From assembly GCA_003162235.1 (NCBI GenBank), contig PMMN01000063.1:1-10211 (forward strand): a DNA stretch of 10,211 nt. Direction: 5' to 3'. The notes under the pieces are model-generated. The model was not told the origin of the DNA. It saw nothing but the letters and a program-made list of their open reading frames with translations, and did not search any database. Below are positions 5,889 through 10,211 of this stretch, one piece after another. This DNA comes from Actinomycetota bacterium. Lineage in GTDB: Bacteria; Actinomycetota; Thermoleophilia; Gaiellales; Gaiellaceae. Made by a program: the position numbers and the translations under genes. The stretch's first letter is position 1, and every line of letters begins with the position of its first letter.

Positions 5889-7376
5889 TCAGTCTCTGAG
5901 GAAGCTGGGCGGCTCGAGTGGATCGACGTGGCCGCGAGGCGCCGGCTCGAAGCTGGCGCGCCAACCCTTCTGGGCCCCGCCCACTCCGCCGAGCCCGGTG
6001 GCGATCACCGTCACCCACATCTGGCCGGTGAGACTCTCGTCGATGGTGGCCCCGAAGATGATGTTCGTTTCCTCGGTCGCGGCCTGGCGGATGATCTCGG
6101 CCGCCTCGTTCACCTCCATCAGCGACAGGTCCTCGCCTCCGGCGATCGAGAGCAGGATGCCCCTGGCCCCCACCAGCTCGGTGTCGATCAGCGGCGATCG
6201 CAGCGCCCGGTCGGCAGCCTCCTTGGCCCGATTCTCGCCGGTGGCGAAGCCGATGCCCATGAGGGCGGAGCCTGCGTCTTTCATGATCGTGCGCACATCG
6301 GCGAAGTCGAGGTTGATCAGGCCGGGCATCGTGATCAGGTCACAGATGCCCTGAACGCCCTGGCGCAATACATCGTCGGCGATACGGAAAGCCTCCAGCA
6401 TCGAGGTGGAGCGATCGAGCACTTCGAGCAGGCGGTCGTTGGGAACGACGATGACGGTGTCGCAGTTGCGCCGCAGATCCTCGACGCCGAGGTCGGCCTG
6501 GGCCTTGCGCTTGGTGCCCTCGAAGCGGAAAGGCAAGGTGACGATGCCAACCGTGAGTGCTCCCAGCTCGCGCGCGACGCGCGCCACCACGGGCGCGGCG
6601 CCCGAGCCGGTGCCGCCACCCTCTCCCGCGGTCACAAAGACCATGTCCGAGCCGCGCAGCGCGTGCTTGATCTGGTCATAGGCCTCGTCGGCCGCCAGTT
6701 TGCCGACCTCGGGATCGGAGCCGGAGCCGAGCCCTTGGGTGAGCTCACGGCCGATGTGGATCTTGACCGGCGCATCGCTCATCTGCAGCTGCTGGATATC
6801 GGTGTTGATGGCGACGAAGTCGACCTGCGAGATACCCGCGTCCATCATCCGGTGGATGGCGTTCAACCCGGCGCCACCGACACCCGCCACGCGGATGACC
6901 GCGAGGTAGGCGCTCGCATCGGGCCCGACCTGATGTAGGCGAGCAGGCGGCTCGGGGATCGGCTCGATGTAGGTGCTGCGCGGCGGCGGTTCGGGGAAGA
7001 TCGTCTGCCGCGCCGGCGAGGCGGGCACAGTAGCCGAAGCCTGGGCCGAAGCCGAAGGCTGAGCCGGGGCGGCCGGCGGCTCGGGTTCGGGCTCGGGCTG
7101 CTGGACGCGAGCGGGCGGCTCGTCGAAGATCGAGGTGTGCTCTACGGTCTCCTCGGGCGGCTCGGGGCGATGGGCCGGAGGTGCAGGCTTGCGTGCCTGC
7201 GCCGGGGGCTTAGCCGGGGTCTGGGTCTGAGGCGGTGCCGGGGTCTGAGCCGAAGCCGGAATCGGTGCATCGCCGGGGGCGACAGCGTCGCGCTCGGCCT
7301 GACGCTGCGCCGCTTCGGTCGCGCGGAAGAGCTCCGCGAGCGGCCCGTCACGCATGCTTGCGCGTTTTCGCGCCAT
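5889..7376 (-). CDS. ftsZ: FtsZ, tubulin-like division GTPase, with a long Pro/Ala-rich N-terminal extension
   Basis: A 495-residue FtsZ. The GTPase domain begins near residue 158 ([18 protein letters not shown]), with the tubulin signature GEGGGTGSG at 251-259 and the T7 loop N355-L-D357-F-A-D360, which supplies the catalytic Asp to the neighbouring subunit. The domain ends near 464, and the protein stops with [11 protein letters not shown], a good match to the conserved C-terminal peptide that binds membrane tethers such as FtsA or SepF. Unusual points: about 155 residues rich in Pro, Ala and Glu precede the GTPase domain, whereas typical FtsZ has at most a few tens; and the C-terminal linker is only about 20 residues. 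The extension starts with a likely helix ([20 protein letters not shown], 11-30) and carries three IFxEPPxR-like motifs. The start is ATG at 7376, supported by GGAGGTG; it overlaps the parA end by 29 bp, so expression is probably coupled. A second ATG at residue 8 is less likely. Confidence 0.95.
   Translation of the reverse strand: MARKRASMRDGPLAELFRATEAAQRQAERDAVAPGDAPIPASAQTPAPPQTQTPAKPPAQARKPAPPAHRPEPPEETVEHTSIFDEPPARVQQPEPEPEPPAAPAQPSASAQASATVPASPARQTIFPEPPPRSTYIEPIPEPPARLHQVGPDASAYLAVIRVAGVGGAGLNAIHRMMDAGISQVDFVAINTDIQQLQMSDAPVKIHIGRELTQGLGSGSDPEVGKLAADEAYDQIKHALRGSDMVFVTAGEGGGTGSGAAPVVARVARELGALTVGIVTLPFRFEGTKRKAQADLGVEDLRRNCDTVIVVPNDRLLEVLDRSTSMLEAFRIADDVLRQGVQGICDLITMPGLINLDFADVRTIMKDAGSALMGIGFATGENRAKEAADRALRSPLIDTELVGARGILLSIAGGEDLSLMEVNEAAEIIRQAATEETNIIFGATIDESLTGQMWVTVIATGLGGVGGAQKGWRASFEPAPRGHVDPLEPPSFLRD
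6939..7130 (-). repeat. Three short linear motifs (I-F-x-E-P-P-x-R) in the FtsZ N-terminal extension
   Basis: IFDEPPAR (residues 83-90, bases 7107-7130), IFPEPPPR (126-133, bases 6978-7001) and IPEPPAR (140-146, bases 6939-6959). The codons differ between copies, so the likeness is at protein level and is not a recent DNA duplication. Confidence 0.55.
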
Positions 7377-8118
7377 TGAGCACCTCCTTGGCGAGATCGC
7401 GGTAAAGAGCCGCCGCCTCCCCGCTCGGATCGTACTTGAGCACGGAGAGGCCCTTCACGGGCGCCTCGGCGTAGCGAATCGTCTTGCGAATCCTGGTCTC
7501 GAACACGAGATCGCCGAAGTTCTCCTCGAGGATGTCGATCGCCTCACGTGAGTGCAGAGTACGTGCGTCGTACATGGTCGGGAGGATCCCCTCGATCTCG
7601 ACGCGCGGGTTCAGGTTCTCGCGCACCATCGCCAGCGTGTTCTCTAGCTGGACGAGACCGCGCAGCGACAGGTACTCGCACTGCACCGGCACGATCACCC
7701 CGTCGGAAGCGACGAAGGCGTTGATCGTCAGCAACCCGAGCGAGGGCGGCGTGTCGATCATGATGTAGTCGTAGCTGTCCCGCACGGGCAGGAGCGCCTT
7801 GTCGAGCGCTCGCTCGCGTCCGATCATGCTCGAGAGGGCCAGTTCGGCGCCGGCCAGATCGATCGAGCTGACCGCGAGGTCGACCTCGCAGCTCTGGATG
7901 ATCTCGGTGATAGGCAGCCGGTGTACGAGCACGTCGAACATCGAGCGCTCGATCGTGTCGGGGTTGAGGCCCTGGCTCATGGTCAGGTTTCCCTGCGGAT
8001 CGAGATCGATCATCAGAACGCCGAGACCGCGCTCTGCGAACGCGACCGCGAGGTTGAGGGTTGACGTCGTTTTGGCGACGCCACCCTTCTGATTGGCGAA
8101 CGCGATCACGCGTCCCAT
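7348..8118 (-). CDS. parA: ParA/Soj family ATPase
   Basis: A 256-residue Walker-type ATPase of the ParA/Soj branch, which forms ATP-dependent dimers on DNA to move or position chromosome origins and other cargo. It shows the deviant Walker A KGGVAKTT at 11-18 (with the signature Lys11), Walker A' MIDLDPQGN at 37-44 and Walker [11 protein letters not shown] at 119-128. Length is normal for chromosomal Soj and there is no N-terminal DNA-binding domain of the plasmid type. I take ATG at 8118 as the start because AAGGAG lies five bases upstream and the family usually begins M-x-x-I-A-x-x-N-Q-K-G-G. An ATG at 8178, also preceded by GGAG, would add 20 residues. No parB and no parS-like palindrome is seen nearby; the partner gene is ftsZ, which overlaps its 3' end. 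A MinD-like role in placing this FtsZ is possible, but the C-terminal amphipathic helix typical of MinD is not evident. Confidence 0.93.
   Translation of the reverse strand: MGRVIAFANQKGGVAKTTSTLNLAVAFAERGLGVLMIDLDPQGNLTMSQGLNPDTIERSMFDVLVHRLPITEIIQSCEVDLAVSSIDLAGAELALSSMIGRERALDKALLPVRDSYDYIMIDTPPSLGLLTINAFVASDGVIVPVQCEYLSLRGLVQLENTLAMVRENLNPRVEIEGILPTMYDARTLHSREAIDILEENFGDLVFETRIRKTIRYAEAPVKGLSVLKYDPSGEAAALYRDLAKEVLNGAKTRKHA
7381..7387 (-). promoter_or_regulatory. Ribosome binding site of ftsZ inside the parA coding end
   Basis: GGAGGTG on the minus strand, six bases before ATG at 7376 and within the last codons of parA. It decides the ftsZ start and supports the 29-bp overlap. Confidence 0.8.
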
Positions 8119-8123
8119 CGACT

Positions 8124-8129
8124 CTCCTT
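8124..8129 (-). promoter_or_regulatory. Ribosome binding site favouring the shorter parA start
   Basis: AAGGAG on the minus strand, five bases before ATG at 8118. It argues for the shorter of two possible parA starts. Confidence 0.65.
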
Positions 8130-8354
8130 CATCGAGCGCCCGGTCGAGCGGACGCGATAGCAAGCTTGCGACCCCCATCGGCGCTCCAATTTCGGCTCCA
8201 TCAAACGGAGTCCTTCCCTTCGCTCGCGACTCACCCAGGATTCAGCGCCGCCGTCGACGCGGAACCTCTCACATGGTACGGGAAGGAAAAGCATTCCAGG
8301 ACGACCTCCGGAAACTCCGAAACGGACAGGCCGCCGACGTCCGAATCCCCGTAC

Positions 8355-8374
8355 TCAGGCGGAAAATCGCCTGA
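8355..8374 (-). terminator. Strong hairpin after the bicupin gene
   Basis: TCAGGCG and CGCCTGA form a perfect 7-bp stem around a 6-base loop, starting ten bases after the bicupin stop codon. Its position between two same-strand transcription units suggests a terminator for the bicupin operon, although no U-tract follows. The rest of the 265 bp up to the parA start shows no feature I can support beyond the parA leader. Confidence 0.5.
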
Positions 8375-8383
8375 TTACGGCCG

Positions 8384-9328
8384 TTATTCCTCGCCGTCCC
8401 AGTACTCGAGCGGGTCGATCCGCCCGATCACTCCGAGACCGCGGAAGGAGATCTTGCTCGAACGCGGGTAGTAGCAGAGGTCGGTCGAGCGGCGAGTCCC
8501 ATAAGCGAGCAGCGTCAGCCCGCTCTCGCTGGCTCGGAACGCGTGTGCGATTCCGGTTCCCGGCGGGCGCGCGACCACGTGGCCGCGCTTCACCGAGTAC
8601 TCCTCGTCGCCCAGGAGCAGCGCTCCAGCACCCTCGAGAACGACGAACAGCTCCTCCTCGGCCGAGTGGCAGTGGGGCGGGCAAGAAAGCTTTCCGGGGG
8701 CGATCGAGACCTGTTGCAGGCCGGAGTTCCTCGAGCCGGCGGCCCGGCCGAGATCGCGGCGGATACGACCGACCGTCTTTTTCGACGCGCCAGCCGCACT
8801 GACGTCCTTGAGCCGAATCAGGTTGGCCGGGCGCAGAGAGCTGGACTCCTTCACCTTGGGAGGTCCCTGGGCGGCTTCGAGCGTAAAGGGATGATCGAGA
8901 GCTCCTGTCTCGACCCAGCTCACGCCCAGCCACGAGACCTTCGACCGCGGCAGATAGGTAGCCGCGTCGCCGATATTCTCCGAGAAGGCCAGCACCTCCA
9001 GGCCGTCGGGCCCGGCCTTCAGCGTGTGCGGGCCCATGCCGCTCAGGAAGACGAAACAGTCGCTGGCGCCGATATCGAAGTTGGCGCCCTCCTGCCAGAG
9101 TAGACCCGAGCCGGCGAGCACGAAGAAGATCTCCTCGGCGCGGCCGTGGACGTGCGCCGGGGTCGACCACATGCCGGGATTGATCCGGATGCGCGACAGG
9201 CCCACCCCGATCGAGCTCGCGGCGCCGGCGAGCCTGCGCCAGTTTCCCGAGATGTGTCCCGCCTCGCGGCGCTCGATCGCAACCTCGTCCCAGTGGACTA
9301 GGTTCTCGTGGCCCGGATTATCGCTCAA
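8384..9328 (-). CDS. Bicupin (two cupin_2 domains), probable metal-binding protein
   Basis: A 314-residue protein with two cupin domains, each with a complete metal-binding set: His59, His61, Glu65 and His101 in the first (TPAHVHGRAEEIFFVLAGSG), and His219, His221, Glu225 and His262 in the second (CPPHCHSAEEELFVVLEGAG). Each domain is followed by a similar tail, YLPRSKVSWLGV (125-136) and YYPRSSKISFRGLGV (286-300), so the whole unit of about 160 residues seems duplicated. Bicupins include dioxygenases, isomerases and sugar-binding proteins; the substrate cannot be read from this sequence. There is no signal peptide. The start is TTG at 9328, because no ATG or GTG lies near the conserved N-terminal region and GAGG sits five bases upstream; the TTG overlaps the stop of the preceding gene by four bases (TTGA), which implies translational coupling. 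Confidence 0.88.
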   Translation of the reverse strand: MSDNPGHENLVHWDEVAIERREAGHISGNWRRLAGAASSIGVGLSRIRINPGMWSTPAHVHGRAEEIFFVLAGSGLLWQEGANFDIGASDCFVFLSGMGPHTLKAGPDGLEVLAFSENIGDAATYLPRSKVSWLGVSWVETGALDHPFTLEAAQGPPKVKESSSLRPANLIRLKDVSAAGASKKTVGRIRRDLGRAAGSRNSGLQQVSIAPGKLSCPPHCHSAEEELFVVLEGAGALLLGDEEYSVKRGHVVARPPGTGIAHAFRASESGLTLLAYGTRRSTDLCYYPRSSKISFRGLGVIGRIDPLEYWDGEE

Positions 9329-9690
9329 ACCATCCTCAGACTATCGAATGCCTCTTCGCCCTGATCCGCGTATCCCGGTACCCCTGCGAGTAGCCGCTCG
9401 GGCGTAGGCGCTCGCTCGAGCGCGTCCAAGCAACGCTCGAGCGCTTTCCGGGCGGCGATTCCGGCCGTATGCTCGGTTTCCAGCCAGCGCTCCGCCTCGA
9501 CGGCCAGGAGCGCGAGCTGGTCGAGAACCAGCTCGCCCGGCTCTCGCGCTCGTTCCATCGCCTCGATCCGGTCGAGCCTGGCGATAACGGCACGTGCTTC
9601 TTCCACGAGATAGAGGCTAGGTGCGAACAGGCGGTCGTACTGTGCCGGATCTGCGCCGAAAGGTCCCCAGGCGGACTCGGTCGATCTCAT
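9325..9690 (-). CDS. Small helical protein of unknown function
   Basis: I do not recognise this 121-residue protein. It is rich in Ala, Glu, Leu and Arg and looks mostly alpha-helical (about residues 27-94), with no Cys pair, no signal peptide and no membrane segment. Its composition (about half charged plus Ala/Leu) fits a soluble helical bundle. The start is ATG at 9690; no strong Shine-Dalgarno site is seen, but the upstream gene ends only 56 bp before it. Its stop overlaps the bicupin start by four bases. That tight coupling is the main evidence that it is a real gene and that it works with, or is made in step with, the bicupin. Confidence 0.65.
   Translation of the reverse strand: MRSTESAWGPFGADPAQYDRLFAPSLYLVEEARAVIARLDRIEAMERAREPGELVLDQLALLAVEAERWLETEHTAGIAARKALERCLDALERAPTPERLLAGVPGYADQGEEAFDSLRMV
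9334..9337 (-). promoter_or_regulatory. Ribosome binding site supporting the bicupin TTG start
   Basis: GAGG on the minus strand, five bases before TTG at 9328 and inside the final codons of the upstream gene. Confidence 0.5.
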
Positions 9691-9746
9691 CTACGAGCTC
9701 TCGGCACCGAACACGCTCGCCCCGGCGATGAAGACCGGAAGGGCTG

Positions 9747-10211
9747 CTAGCCGGCGGCGGCGCGCACGGCGAGCGAGCGGCTCGGACGTGGACGCAATCC
9801 GAGCAGGGACTCGTCGAGCGCCTCGATCATCCGGGCGCGGTTCCCGTGCATTAGCACCTCGACCAGAGCGCGGCGGATCGCGTCGCTCGTGCTCTTGTCG
9901 GCGGGCTCGCCGCCGGCGAGCGCACGCAGGCGCACGCGCAGGTCGGCCCGCTCGCTCGACCCTTCGCCAAGCAGAGTCGCAGCCCGCAGCGCCGCCATCG
10001 CCAGGCCCTCGCTGGCGCCGAGGAGCGAGATCAGAGCCTCGCGCAGCTGGTCGGAGCGAAACGGCTCCTCGGCAAACAGCGACAGCTCCCAGCGGTCGAG
10101 CGCCTCCGAGAGCTCGCGATCGTCGTCGGCGGAACCGATGCGCGCGCGCAGGTCGTGGGCGAGCTTGCCCCGGAACTGGTCGAGGCGCGTCGCCTCTCCG
10201 TAGGGCTGGGT
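9747..10211 (-). CDS. C-terminal part of an unrecognised helical protein, cut by the window edge
   Basis: The frame is open from the right edge to a TAG at 9747, giving 154 visible residues (from TQPYGEATRLDQFRGKLAHD at the edge to SRSLAVRAAAG). It is Leu/Ala/Arg/Glu-rich and mostly helical. A stretch with the order LDRWELSLFAEEPF and then LREALISLL faintly recalls the C-terminal end of HrpA-type helicases, but about 90 residues follow it here and I do not rely on that. The true start lies outside the window; an internal Met near 9998 is not a credible start because the coding character continues upstream. It precedes the 121-residue gene by 56 bp and is probably the first visible member of that operon. 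Confidence 0.6.
   Translation of the reverse strand, partial: TQPYGEATRLDQFRGKLAHDLRARIGSADDDRELSEALDRWELSLFAEEPFRSDQLREALISLLGASEGLAMAALRAATLLGEGSSERADLRVRLRALAGGEPADKSTSDAIRRALVEVLMHGNRARMIEALDESLLGLRPRPSRSLAVRAAAG

Noticed and set aside
5928..6938. A 336-codon plus-strand frame opposite ftsZ
   Set aside because: It lies antisense to the conserved GTPase domain and its composition follows from the codon pattern of the real gene.
7064..7110. Alternating Pro-Glu codons in ftsZ as a DNA tandem repeat
   Set aside because: The run is short, imperfect and explained by the Pro/Glu-rich protein segment.
8119..8383. A parS-like site near parA
   Set aside because: No match to the TGTTNCACGTGAAACA type was found here or elsewhere in the window. 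The only palindrome of note, CGTCGACG at 8252-8259, is common in high-GC DNA.
8061..8471. Plus-strand open frames across the parA leader and the bicupin end
   Set aside because: They overlap two real genes on the other strand, have no ribosome binding site and a Ser/Arg/Pro-rich shadow composition.
9413..9445. Repeated CTCGAGCG words
   Set aside because: The same word is spread over most genes in the window and reflects frequent Leu-Glu-Arg codons, so it is not a repeat element.

Overview
High-GC bacterial chromosome with dense, mostly minus-strand gene packing, Shine-Dalgarno (SD) sites of the AAGGAG/GGAGG type and GTG and TTG starts. The FtsZ, the Soj-type ParA with a KGGVAKTT Walker A, and the actinobacterial look of the bicupin and gamma-glutamyltransferase suggest a deep-branching actinobacterium, possibly Thermoleophilia (Solirubrobacterales/Gaiellales). 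That placement is inference from protein style only. No mobile element, CRISPR array, tRNA or rRNA was seen.

Left part (1-2520, minus strand): the N-terminal half of a gamma-glutamyltransferase runs off the left edge. A 106-bp gap (754-859) with nothing recognisable separates it from a two-gene ABC-2 exporter: an ATPase (GTG start, strong SD) whose stop overlaps the permease start. A 212-bp divergent intergenic region (2521-2732) carries two related imperfect palindromes about 73.5 bp apart and a small hairpin. To its right lies the only plus-strand gene, a cellobiose 2-epimerase-like member of the N-acylglucosamine 2-epimerase family (2733-3959).

Middle (4011-5774, minus): a 587-residue polytopic membrane protein of unrecognised family, which I read as four tandem copies of one four-helix module of about 133 residues. 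Its upstream region (5775-5888) holds four perfect inverted repeats within 88 bp.

Division/partition operon (5889-8118, minus): a Soj/ParA-type ATPase gene overlaps by 29 bp a downstream ftsZ. This FtsZ is unusual: about 155 residues of Pro/Ala-rich sequence precede the GTPase domain, while the usual C-terminal linker is cut to about 20 residues. The N-terminal extension holds three copies of a short motif, I-F-x-E-P-P-x-R. No parB and no dcw-cluster genes (murC, ftsQ, sepF) are visible, so this may be a second FtsZ or one in a relocated setting.

Right part (8384-10211, minus): three genes in series, the C-terminal part of an unrecognised helical protein, a 121-residue helical protein of unknown function, and a bicupin with two intact metal sites that starts on a TTG overlapping the previous stop. 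A strong hairpin (8355-8374) follows the bicupin. The 265 bp between the bicupin and parA holds that hairpin and the parA leader; no clear promoter was seen there.

The items most worth follow-up are the parA-ftsZ overlap with the rearranged FtsZ, its repeated linear motif, the fourfold membrane protein and the palindrome cluster in front of it.
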